Assembly (NCBI GenBank): GCA_964571195.1
Contig: CAZNAD010000019.1
Span: 1 to 46,969 of the forward strand
Length of the DNA: 46,969 nucleotides
Source of the DNA: PALSA-1006 sp964571195
Lineage (GTDB): Bacteria > Pseudomonadota > Gammaproteobacteria > Burkholderiales > Gallionellaceae
Direction of reading: 5' to 3'
Shown here piece after piece: positions 32,437-40,591 of this stretch. Made by a program: the position numbers and the translations under genes. Below the pieces are notes generated by a model. That model ran no database searches. It was not told the DNA's origin and saw only the letters and a list, made by a program, of their open reading frames with translations. Position 1 is the first letter of the stretch. Every line of letters starts with the position of its first letter.

Positions 32437-33222
32437 TCATTTATAAAACACCATCTTGAGACCGATGATCAACAACATCGCCGCCAAGACAGGACGCAAC
32501 ACTTTTTCCGGCACTTTCGCACTCAGATGACTACCGATATAAATACCGGGCAAGGAACCCAGCAGCAGACTTCCCAACAGCACAAAGTCCACCGTACCCA
32601 GCGCCATGTGCCCCATACCTGCCACCGCAGTCAGCGGCACGGCATGCACGATGTCCGTACCCACCACCTTCACCGGCGTCATGCGCGGATACAGGAACAG
32701 CAACGCCACCGTACCCAACACACCCGCACCGATGGACGAGATGGTCACCAGCACTCCCACTATCAAGCCCGTCGCGATGGTCGCCGCAGGCAGATAACGA
32801 TGATGCAACTCATACACCGAGCCGTCCTGACGGCGCGCCAACTTCTTGATTGAGTCCTTCAATAACAGTGCCACAGCGGTCGCCAGCAACGCCACACTTA
32901 ACACGCTGGTCACCAGACTACGCAGGGTCTTCTCATCCAGCGCGAGATATTTCAACAGCGCGATGGTGACCAACGCCGCCGGAAAACTGCCCAGACTCAG
33001 CAACCCCACCACTTTCCAATCCACCGAACCGTTGCGGCTGTGCACCCAGCCGCCGAGCGATTTTGTCAGCGAGGCGTAAAGCAGATCGGTACCCACCGCC
33101 GTAGCCGGAGACACGCCGAAGAACAGCACCAGCAGCGGGGTCATCAGCGACCCGCCACCGACCCCGGTCACCCCGACGATCAGCCCCACCGCAAAACCCG
33201 ATACCGTGTACAACCAGTCCAT
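32437..33222 (-). CDS. TauE/SafE-family sulfite (or sulfate) transporter permease
   Basis: A 261-residue membrane protein with about eight helices. The N-terminal VSGFAVGLIVGVTGVGGGSLMTPLLVLFF and a second VLVTISSIGAGVLGTVAL repeat form the internal duplication of TauE/SafE permeases (key motif GVTGVGGGS). Members export sulfite or related C2 sulfonate products, or import sulfate. Being first in the sulfate operon suggests sulfate import or sulfite export. It is divergent from the CysB-type regulator. Confidence 0.88.
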   Translation of the reverse strand: MDWLYTVSGFAVGLIVGVTGVGGGSLMTPLLVLFFGVSPATAVGTDLLYASLTKSLGGWVHSRNGSVDWKVVGLLSLGSFPAALVTIALLKYLALDEKTLRSLVTSVLSVALLATAVALLLKDSIKKLARRQDGSVYELHHRYLPAATIATGLIVGVLVTISSIGAGVLGTVALLFLYPRMTPVKVVGTDIVHAVPLTAVAGMGHMALGTVDFVLLGSLLLGSLPGIYIGSHLSAKVPEKVLRPVLAAMLLIIGLKMVFYK

Positions 33223-33301
33223 ATTCGTCTCTCTATCGATTCACGGAGTGGATTCTAGTTGCCACTCGTTATATTTCCAAATGGCATTATGTTAATATTT
33301 T

Positions 33302-33316
33302 ATAACTATTGGTTAT
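33302..33316. promoter_or_regulatory. Likely CysB (LysR-type) operator
   Basis: ATAAC (33302-33306) and GTTAT (33312-33316) form a perfect inverted repeat around TATTG, fitting the T-N11-A LysR-type motif. It lies in an A/T-rich 108-bp gap between the divergent TauE operon and cysB, close to the regulator start, where CysB boxes occur. The regulator probably binds here to activate the operon and repress itself. Confidence 0.55.
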
Positions 33317-33330
33317 TAAGGAAATCCATC

Positions 33331-34257
33331 ATGAACTTGCAACAGTTGCGCTACCTGAACGAGATCGTGCGCCGCAACCTCAATATCTCCGAAGCCGCCA
33401 CTGCGCTGTACACCTCGCAGCCCGGCATCAGTAAGCAGATCAAGCTATTGGAAGAAGAGCTGGGCATCGAGATATTCGTACGCAACGGAAAACGCATCGT
33501 CGCGGTGACCGAGCCGGGCAAAGCCATCCTCGATATCGCCCAGCGCATCCTGCTCGAATCGGACAACATGAAGCAGGTCGGGCAGGAATTTCAGGACCAG
33601 GACAGCGGCCATCTCATCCTTGCCACCACGCACACCCAGGCGCGCTATGCCCTGCCGCCCGTGGTGAAGCAATTCATCAAGCGCTATCCCAAGGTGAAAC
33701 TCGGCCTGCATCAGGGCAACCCGACGCAGGTCGCCGAACAGGTGTTGAGCGGCGAAGCCGATGTCGCCATCGCCACCGAAAGCCTGTCGCTCTACGACGG
33801 GCTGGTCACCCTGCCCTGCTACGAGTGGCACCATTGCGTGGTCGTACCGCCCAAACACCCGCTGCTGGACGAAAAGAAACTGACACTGGCGAAGCTCGCA
33901 CAATACCCCGTCATCACTTACGACTACGCCTTCAGCGGACGCGGCAAGATCGACGAGGCCTTCGCAGCTGCCGGTATCGAACCCAACATCGCCCTTACCG
34001 CCATCGACGCCGACGTGATCAAGACCTATGTCGAGCTGGGACTGGGCATCGGCATCCTCGCCGAACTCGCCTTCATCCCCGAGCGTGACCGCCATTTGCG
34101 CAAGATTGAGGCAACACACCTGTTCAAAGCCAATACCACCCGCCTCGCCATCCGCAAAAACGAATTCCTGCGCGGTTATACTTACGATTTCATCGAACTG
34201 TTCGCCCCGCACCTGACCCGAGAGGTCGTTGCCAAAGCGATGCATATCAATCCCTGA
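33331..34257 (+). CDS. cysB: LysR-type transcriptional regulator CysB
   Basis: A 309-residue regulator with an N-terminal winged helix (MNLQQLRYLNEIVRRNLNIS; recognition helix SQPGISKQI) and a periplasmic-binding-like effector domain (residues about 90-300). The N-terminus closely follows CysB/Cbl, which sense O-acetylserine, N-acetylserine or sulfate. It is divergent from the sulfate operon it should control. ATG 33331 has AAGGAAAT upstream; the open frame extends 24 codons more with no such site. The nitroreductase gene starts eight bases later. Confidence 0.93.
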   Translation: MNLQQLRYLNEIVRRNLNISEAATALYTSQPGISKQIKLLEEELGIEIFVRNGKRIVAVTEPGKAILDIAQRILLESDNMKQVGQEFQDQDSGHLILATTHTQARYALPPVVKQFIKRYPKVKLGLHQGNPTQVAEQVLSGEADVAIATESLSLYDGLVTLPCYEWHHCVVVPPKHPLLDEKKLTLAKLAQYPVITYDYAFSGRGKIDEAFAAAGIEPNIALTAIDADVIKTYVELGLGIGILAELAFIPERDRHLRKIEATHLFKANTTRLAIRKNEFLRGYTYDFIELFAPHLTREVVAKAMHINP

Positions 34258-34265
34258 GAGAAAAC

Positions 34266-35006
34266 ATGAACGAGACTCTACGTGTCCAGCAAGCCCACCG
34301 CAGCATCCGTGATTACAAGACCGCCCCGGTCAGCGACGAGATGCTCGACCAGATCATCGCCGCCGCCCATCGCGCGCCCACCTCGATGAACGCGCAGGAG
34401 ATTTCGCTGGTCGTGGTGCGCGATGCCGAACGTCGCGCCAAGATCGCACAACTTTCCGGCGGTCAGGCTTGGATCGTCCGCGCGCCGGTGTTTATCACCA
34501 TCGTCATCGACTTTCATAAGACCGACCTCGCCGTGCGTAAAGCGGGTAAGACTCAGATCATCCATGAAAGCATGGAAGGTTTCGGAGTCGCCGCAGTCGA
34601 TGCCGGTATCGTACTCGGCACCCTCATCACCGCCGCCGAATCGCTGGGATTGGGCATCGTGCCCATCGGCAGCATCCGTCGTAACCCGCAAGGCATCATC
34701 GACCTGCTCGGACTGCCGCCGCTGACTTTTCCCTTGGTCGGTCTCTGTATCGGCCATATCGACCAAGACACGCCGCAAAAACCCCGATTGGACATCCAGA
34801 CATTCCGCCACAACGAACGCTATGATGCCTCCCGTTATCCTGCCGCCATCGAAACCTATGACACGGCACTCGCCCACTTCTGGACAGAGGTCGTCTGCAG
34901 AGAAGGACAACCTTGGTCGGAAGCGCTTGCCAGCCGCTTTACAGACGTCTATTTCCCCCACGTTAAACCGGTGGCCGCGATGCAGGGACTACTCAATGAC
35001 AAATAA
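34266..35006 (+). CDS. NADPH-dependent nitroreductase (NfsA-like)
   Basis: A 246-residue FMN-binding oxidoreductase of the NfsA/FRP group. FMN-contacting motifs HRSIRDYK, HRAPTSMNAQE and a later GLGIVPIGSIRRNPQGII are clear. The family reduces nitro compounds, flavins or quinones with NAD(P)H. It follows cysB by eight bases, so the two are probably co-transcribed. A link to sulfur metabolism, for example supplying reduced flavin to sulfonate or sulfite enzymes, is only a context guess. Confidence 0.88.
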   Translation: MNETLRVQQAHRSIRDYKTAPVSDEMLDQIIAAAHRAPTSMNAQEISLVVVRDAERRAKIAQLSGGQAWIVRAPVFITIVIDFHKTDLAVRKAGKTQIIHESMEGFGVAAVDAGIVLGTLITAAESLGLGIVPIGSIRRNPQGIIDLLGLPPLTFPLVGLCIGHIDQDTPQKPRLDIQTFRHNERYDASRYPAAIETYDTALAHFWTEVVCREGQPWSEALASRFTDVYFPHVKPVAAMQGLLNDK

Positions 35007-35049
35007 AATCGGGTAAGCTTATAAGATTGAAATTGAACCGGAGCAAGGT

Positions 35050-35442
35050 ATGCCAGATCCAAATATGAAATTCCTCGTCGTAGACGACTTTTCAACCATG
35101 CGCAGAATCGTGCGCAACCTATTGAAAGAACTAGGATTCACCAATATATCCGAGGCAGAGGACGGGGCGGATGCACTGAATAAATTGCGCACCGAAGGCA
35201 ACTTCGAATTCGTGGTATCGGATTGGAATATGCCGAATATGACAGGGATAGACTTGTTGCGCGCCATCCGTGCCGATGCAAATCTGAAGCACTTACCCGT
35301 ATTGATGGTAACGGCGGAAGCCAAGCGCGAGAATATCATTGAGGCCGCGCAGGCCGGTGCAAGCGGTTATGTCGTCAAACCGTTCACCGCAGCCACTCTG
35401 GATGAGAAGTTGAAGAAAATCTTCCAGACCATGCAAAAGTGA
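35050..35442 (+). CDS. cheY: Chemotaxis response regulator CheY
   Basis: A 130-residue single-domain receiver. The acidic pair is D12-D13 in VVDDFSTMRR, the phospho-accepting Asp is D58 in VVSDWNMPNMTG, the Thr is in VTAEAKREN and the Lys in YVVKPFT. It closely matches chemotaxis CheY, including the FSTMRRIVRNLLKELGF helix. CheZ follows eight bases later, so CheY-P turnover is encoded here. The rest of the flagellar or chemotaxis cluster is not in the window. Confidence 0.97.
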   Translation: MPDPNMKFLVVDDFSTMRRIVRNLLKELGFTNISEAEDGADALNKLRTEGNFEFVVSDWNMPNMTGIDLLRAIRADANLKHLPVLMVTAEAKRENIIEAAQAGASGYVVKPFTAATLDEKLKKIFQTMQK

Positions 35443-35449
35443 GGATGCC

Positions 35450-36070
35450 ATGACCACCACCCCGACACGCAAAAAGCGCACAAAAATCACCGATCCGAAA
35501 GTCGAAAAAATCGGTATCGCCACCGCCAATCTGCATCGCATCCTGAAAGAGCTCGGCCATATCCGTCCGCTGGAGAAGACCGCATCCACGATGCCGGACG
35601 CCCGCGAGCGCCTGTCTTTCATCGACAAATCCATGCATGAGGCATCGGAAAAGACCATCAGTGCGGTGGAAACCTCGCTACCGCTGACCAAACATAGCCG
35701 CGAGACCTGTGCCAAACTTTCCATGCGTCTGTCCGATGCCGGATTCACCCAACATCAGGCACTGGTGATGGAAGCGGTCTCCAAGCTTGGTGAGATCGCC
35801 ATGGCAGAGGAAACCGTCCACCACAACCTGATGCAGATCATGGAAGCACAGGAATTCCGTGATGTGGCCGGCCAGATGGTCGATAAGATCGTAAATGCCG
35901 CCGTTGAGATCGAAAGCATCCTGCTCGACATCCTCAAAGAATATGCCCCGGACAGCAAAGATTCCTTGATCAGCACCGAAGGTCTGACCTCCGGCCCCGC
36001 ACACCGTAGCAAGGACAGTGTCAACGGACAAGATGAGGTGGATGACTTGCTCGCCTCTTTAGGCCTGTAA
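35450..36070 (+). CDS. cheZ: CheY-P phosphatase CheZ
   Basis: The 206-residue protein speeds CheY-P dephosphorylation. The active-site helix AQEFRDVAGQMV carries the Asp and Gln that correspond to those of E. coli CheZ, and the end DEVDDLLASLGL is the CheY-binding peptide. The middle is a long helical hairpin, as in the known dimer. It is eight bases downstream of cheY and ends the chemotaxis pair. Confidence 0.94.
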   Translation: MTTTPTRKKRTKITDPKVEKIGIATANLHRILKELGHIRPLEKTASTMPDARERLSFIDKSMHEASEKTISAVETSLPLTKHSRETCAKLSMRLSDAGFTQHQALVMEAVSKLGEIAMAEETVHHNLMQIMEAQEFRDVAGQMVDKIVNAAVEIESILLDILKEYAPDSKDSLISTEGLTSGPAHRSKDSVNGQDEVDDLLASLGL

Positions 36071-36271
36071 TCTCCCCCCTTAAGCGCTAGACACTCCTCA
36101 TCCTTCCCGGATTAGACCGCCGGGGAAATTGCCCATACTGGCGCGAAGATAATCGCCATACATAGCCCAACCTCATATATCTTATGGTATTATTGCCGCC
36201 GTAGGAGTTGAGGGGAGTATTAGCTTTCACGGAACAAAAAAGAAAGCGATACGTCCCGAATTAAGAGGTTT
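36071..36271 (+). promoter_or_regulatory. Leader and promoter region of the type I secretion operon
   Basis: Two hundred gene-free bases. A purine-rich GGGGAGTATTAGCTTTC segment (36212-36228) is followed by a stem of GCTTTC (36223-36228) with GAAAGC (36242-36247) and then ACGTCCC, so the mRNA leader may be structured. A GGGGAGUA-type opening occurs in some metal-sensing leaders, but I could not match a known class. No clear -35/-10 pair is seen. Confidence 0.3.
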
Positions 36272-38905
36272 ATGCCGATAGCGTCGAGGGCTCGATTTCA
36301 TAGGCGGCACCTAGTTCCGCTTACCCAGTGTTTACAGCGTCTTGTATTCATAGCATTGCTCGCCTCTCTGTTAACGGCATGCGCCGCAAAGCGAAATCAG
36401 TACGATGTCCCCTCTCCCGCCCTGCCCAAACAATTCGCTCAAATTCCTACCGTTGAAGATGTAGCGGAATTCAGGAATACCCCCCCTCTATCAGCCCCCT
36501 CTCTGGCTCCGGTACTCGCTTCATCCTTCAGTACCGCATTGGCAGAATGGTGGCGTCTCCTTGGTAGCGAGGAATTGAACATTCTCATGGATCGCGCACT
36601 GGCGAACAATCCCGATCTCAGAATTGCGACCCTGCGCATCGCACAAAGCAAAGCCCGGCTCGATCAAGCCGGTGCCGACAAGCTTCCCTCTCTTTCTTTG
36701 CCGCTTTCGTTTGGGAACGGGATATCGTCCTACGGTGCGAAAACAATGAACCAACTCAGTCTAAAGGGAGATTGGCGCCCTGATATCTGGGGTGAAACCG
36801 CATCCATGTATGAGTCGGCTGAATTGCAATTGTTGCGTGCCACCTATCAGCGCGATGACATGCAACGGAATATTGCCGCTGGTGTCACGATGGCCTATAT
36901 CGAGTACCTATCGATCAATGACCGCCTGCGAGTTGCACGTGAGACCGAGAAATCATTGGCCGAGATGCTGGCTTCGGTCAATGCCCGATTAAAAATCGGC
37001 GACGCCACCATCACCGAAATGGAACAGCAAAAAGCGGCCATCTATGCGGCACGCTCCTCGACACCTGTGCTCTCCCAGCAACGCGAGATCATCCTGAATC
37101 GCATCGCTGCGCTGACTGGTTCGATGCCAGTGGCACTCAAACTCTCGTACAACGGACTGAATTCGGTTCGATTCCCGATGGTACTGCCCGGTGTGCCATC
37201 AGCTCTATTGTTGCGTCGACCAGATGTTCGCGCCATCGAATCGCGCCTGCTGGCAGCCGATGCCGATATCGACATTGCGCGAGCGCGTATCTTGCCGCCG
37301 CTTGATCTGACCGCACAAGTCGGTTACGGCAGCATGTATATGTCACAGCTACTTCTGCCCCAAGCCCTTTTCTGGAACACCCTCGCAAATCTTTCGATAT
37401 CGATATTCGACGGCGGGAAACGGGCACGAGAAATCGAGTTTGCCAAAGCGGTTCACGAGGAAATGCTGGAGACCTATGTGAGGGTCATTTATGACGCCGT
37501 GCGCGAGGTCGACGATGCGCTCAGTGCGATCAACTACACCGGGAAACGCCAAGAAGCTCAGAACATGGCCACCGAATCATCATTGCGGGCGTGGAATTAC
37601 AATCAGGAAACCTTCATGTCTGGAGCCGTGGATTATCTGTCTATCTTGGATACCCAGCGTACATATCAACGAAATCTGGACGATCTGTACAGCATTCGTC
37701 TGGAGCGCTTCCGCGGATTGGTCGACCTGTTCAGCTCGCTGGGCGGTGGTGTACCTAGCGGTGATGCCATGCCCGGAACAGGGACTCGCCCTCTTCCGCT
37801 GACCGAGGAGGTCGACTACGGCTCGGTTCTGACCGAGAGCGACACCCTGCAAGGAAAGTCCGGTTTTAGCGGAAATGAAAATGCCTCGATTGATGCCAGC
37901 GGTCGCTTCATGAAGTCCTCGCACAACCTGATGTTCGCCGCCCGATTGAACAATCGGGCACTGGCAGAGAAAGTGGATTGGAGCGGTAGCTCATGGGATG
38001 CGCGCGGAACATCCTGGTTAGTCGAGATCACTGGCATATTCGACCGGGGAGCGGTATTGCCCGCTTGGCGAGATCTGAACGCACGATTCCCCAAGCAGTT
38101 TGAAAACAAGATATTGCTGCCGCACCGGCAGGGACTGGTCACTATTGGAGAAAAAGAGCGTGCTTCTTGGTATCGCTTATATGTCGGCACTTTCCCCGAG
38201 CAAAAAACTGCCGAGGAATTTTGTGCTGTCCTGCGCCTAGGACAGCAGACTTGCGGAGTATTACCGGCTGAGACCCTCAAGGGAAAAGGTGAGTTCGTCA
38301 CAGATCCAAATTTATCCCGCTTGCGTCAAACGGCGGCGGTATCTGCACCACTCCAGCCACCTGCCCCTATTGCGAAAGCCTCTGTGGATAGCGCATCAAC
38401 CTTGACCGCACGCGCTGCGACACCTGCGAGTGTCCAGCCAGCTCTTCCCCTGCGGCTCGACCTGCTCACATCGCTCAAGTCACAGGAAAAACAATCACCT
38501 CCAGCCAAGAGTGCTGCCGGAAAAGAAAAATTCAACGGCCTGGATTGGTCCGCTCAACAATTCTGGCTGGTCGAGATTGCAGCTGAATACGAATACCATA
38601 CCATCGCTGCCGCATGGCGATATATGCTCACCCGCTTCCCAGCACAAATGAAGGGGCGCACTATCCTACCGCGCCGCCAAATCAATACCGGCACAGCAGG
38701 CAAAAATTCTCCTGACAGTTACAAATTATTCATTGCACGTTTCATCCAGCAACAAGAAGCTGAAGCATTCTGCACCATGCTCAAGAGTGGAGACCAAGGT
38801 TGCAGCGTAGTCTCATCCGAATCATTCTCGGCACAAAAACCATCTGGAATAGCGCCAGTAATTCAGGATAATTCCAGGCACAGTATGGCGGGAGGTAACT
38901 CATGA
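36272..38905 (+). CDS. TolC/NodT-type outer membrane lipoprotein channel with two SPOR-like repeats
   Basis: An 877-residue protein. A lipoprotein signal (residues 1-36) ends in LLTAC, with the lipid-modified Cys at 37. Residues about 80-500 form a TolC-like outer-membrane factor (SLPLSFGNG, DIARARILPPLDL, DVRAIESRLLAADADI). After a linker come two repeats at about 567-680 and 756-865, each with a W-L-V-E-I strand and an AWR..RFP..ILP.RQ core, then an A-E-E/A-F-C helix. They resemble SPOR domains, which bind denuded peptidoglycan. TolC proteins are normally about 450 residues, so the tail is an unusual fusion that may fix the channel to the wall. It overlaps the next gene by four bases. Confidence 0.85.
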   Translation: MPIASRARFHRRHLVPLTQCLQRLVFIALLASLLTACAAKRNQYDVPSPALPKQFAQIPTVEDVAEFRNTPPLSAPSLAPVLASSFSTALAEWWRLLGSEELNILMDRALANNPDLRIATLRIAQSKARLDQAGADKLPSLSLPLSFGNGISSYGAKTMNQLSLKGDWRPDIWGETASMYESAELQLLRATYQRDDMQRNIAAGVTMAYIEYLSINDRLRVARETEKSLAEMLASVNARLKIGDATITEMEQQKAAIYAARSSTPVLSQQREIILNRIAALTGSMPVALKLSYNGLNSVRFPMVLPGVPSALLLRRPDVRAIESRLLAADADIDIARARILPPLDLTAQVGYGSMYMSQLLLPQALFWNTLANLSISIFDGGKRAREIEFAKAVHEEMLETYVRVIYDAVREVDDALSAINYTGKRQEAQNMATESSLRAWNYNQETFMSGAVDYLSILDTQRTYQRNLDDLYSIRLERFRGLVDLFSSLGGGVPSGDAMPGTGTRPLPLTEEVDYGSVLTESDTLQGKSGFSGNENASIDASGRFMKSSHNLMFAARLNNRALAEKVDWSGSSWDARGTSWLVEITGIFDRGAVLPAWRDLNARFPKQFENKILLPHRQGLVTIGEKERASWYRLYVGTFPEQKTAEEFCAVLRLGQQTCGVLPAETLKGKGEFVTDPNLSRLRQTAAVSAPLQPPAPIAKASVDSASTLTARAATPASVQPALPLRLDLLTSLKSQEKQSPPAKSAAGKEKFNGLDWSAQQFWLVEIAAEYEYHTIAAAWRYMLTRFPAQMKGRTILPRRQINTGTAGKNSPDSYKLFIARFIQQQEAEAFCTMLKSGDQGCSVVSSESFSAQKPSGIAPVIQDNSRHSMAGGNS

Positions 38906-40554
38906 GTAACACTCCACAAGACGCACCAACGCCTGAACTGAGTCCGCGCCAGCTTCAGATACTCAAACTGCTACAAGCTGGCAAGGTCAATAAAGAAGTT
39001 GCTCAGGAACTGGGCATCGGCTTAGGCACGGTCAAACAACATATTGTCGCGATCTTCAAAAAGCTCAATGTCAGTAACCGGGCTATGGCGGCGACTCACG
39101 GCATGGAACTGTTCCTCGAACAGGAAAACCGCAATTCCAGTTTGCCCATGGCCAGTCTTCTGGCATGTCGCCCATGTGTAGTGCTCAGTATCGCTTTGCC
39201 GCAAGATACGCCCCCATTGGCAGCAAAACTTATGTACGGCAGCTTGGCTGCAATGGCATCGGCAAACGACGCAGTGTTTCTGGCGAGGAACGGCAATGCC
39301 GGAGACCTCATATTCGGCATACAGCGGGTCACGGAATTTGATCTTGCCATTGCGTTACAGACTGCTCGTGTAGTCTATGAAGACCTTTTAACGATAAATA
39401 AAGAGACTGCGGAAATGCTGCATGGCTGCATGACGGCCGGCATCGCCTTTGCGAGTATGAAGCGTTTCGGCGGCTGGACCGGGGAAGCCATTGCCAGCAC
39501 GGCAATCGCCTCGGCCCGCGAATTACTCAGCGATATTCCTGCGGGCTCATTTCTATTCGAATCGACCGCACTGGATCTGATTGAACTCTTTGGTATCGGT
39601 GGAACACAACAAGTGTCACCGACCATGTTGTTTCGCGAGTTGAAGCAGTTACGCTGGACCGGCGCACGCCGGACTTACCAGCTAGTTGGTCGCGTCACCG
39701 AATTGACCCAACTTTATGCCGCATTGACCGAGGCCGCTAAAGGTATAGGGAAGTTGATCTTCGTCGAAGGCGAGATGGGCATGGGAAAATCTAGTCTGTG
39801 TGATGCAATCGCCAAATTGTGTATCCAGCAGAAAGGACATGTCTCTTTTTGCCGCAGCCTGCCGTCAGCATTAGGCAAGAACCTGTATGACACCCTGAAT
39901 GAAAAAGAATGCACCATCGAAATGATAACGGAATGGCTCGGAGCCACTTCCATACATCCCCCTGAGCTGTGTATCGTAGATGATTTTCACCTGCTCAACA
40001 AAGAGCAACAGGCTGCGGTCTATGCCGCAGGAAAAAATGCCGTGCATAACGGAAAACTCCTGATCCTCTCCGGGCGCAGATGGGGACACGACAATGCGCC
40101 TGCTGCGGATCTGACCATTCGGCTCAGGCGACTCAGTGCCGAAGCCATTCAGGTATTGGTACGCAATGCATTAGGCAAAGACGCGATCAAGGGAAGAGCA
40201 CAGAAGGTTCTGCGCATTACAACCACAGCGGCAGGGGTGCCCCTGTTCGCCGTCGAGCTGGCCAGACATCACGAAGATGAACACCTGACGCTGCCTCTGC
40301 GCGTGGCTATCAATGCTCGCCTTGATAGCCTGGGGCTGGATTACAACTTATTGCGCGAAGTTGCAAAAAACTCTGCTGGCATCAGCTTGACCGAGGTCGC
40401 AAAAGTGTTGGAAGAAGACATAGACTTATTGCGCCAACAGATGGAACGGGCTGTTGCAGCCGGGGTGCTGGCGTGCAGTTCAGAAGGCTGGCTTTCATTC
40501 ACCCACCCATTGCTCCGTCAGGCTATCGATAATCTGGTGATGGAACGACAATGA
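38902..40554 (+). CDS. HTH / pseudo-cyclase-like / AAA-type ATPase regulator
   Basis: A 550-residue protein. Residues about 13-70 are a LuxR-type helix-turn-helix (LSPRQLQILKLLQAG with NKEVAQELGIGLGTVKQHI). Residues about 90-240 resemble a class III nucleotide cyclase fold (NAGDLIFGI, GGWTGEAIAS, IPAGSFLFES) but lack the metal-binding Asp at the first site, so probably inactive. A STAND/AAA-type ATPase follows, with Walker A EGEMGMGKSS (about 286-295) and Walker B LCIVDDFHLL, then a helical C-terminus. LuxR regulators usually carry the HTH at the C-terminus, so this order is reversed. It lies between the channel and ABC transporter genes with ATGA overlap and may control the operon. Confidence 0.8.
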   Translation: MSNTPQDAPTPELSPRQLQILKLLQAGKVNKEVAQELGIGLGTVKQHIVAIFKKLNVSNRAMAATHGMELFLEQENRNSSLPMASLLACRPCVVLSIALPQDTPPLAAKLMYGSLAAMASANDAVFLARNGNAGDLIFGIQRVTEFDLAIALQTARVVYEDLLTINKETAEMLHGCMTAGIAFASMKRFGGWTGEAIASTAIASARELLSDIPAGSFLFESTALDLIELFGIGGTQQVSPTMLFRELKQLRWTGARRTYQLVGRVTELTQLYAALTEAAKGIGKLIFVEGEMGMGKSSLCDAIAKLCIQQKGHVSFCRSLPSALGKNLYDTLNEKECTIEMITEWLGATSIHPPELCIVDDFHLLNKEQQAAVYAAGKNAVHNGKLLILSGRRWGHDNAPAADLTIRLRRLSAEAIQVLVRNALGKDAIKGRAQKVLRITTTAAGVPLFAVELARHHEDEHLTLPLRVAINARLDSLGLDYNLLREVAKNSAGISLTEVAKVLEEDIDLLRQQMERAVAAGVLACSSEGWLSFTHPLLRQAIDNLVMERQ

Positions 40555-40591
40555 CCAACTCCTTTCATTTCCCTCATGTGGTCCAACAACC

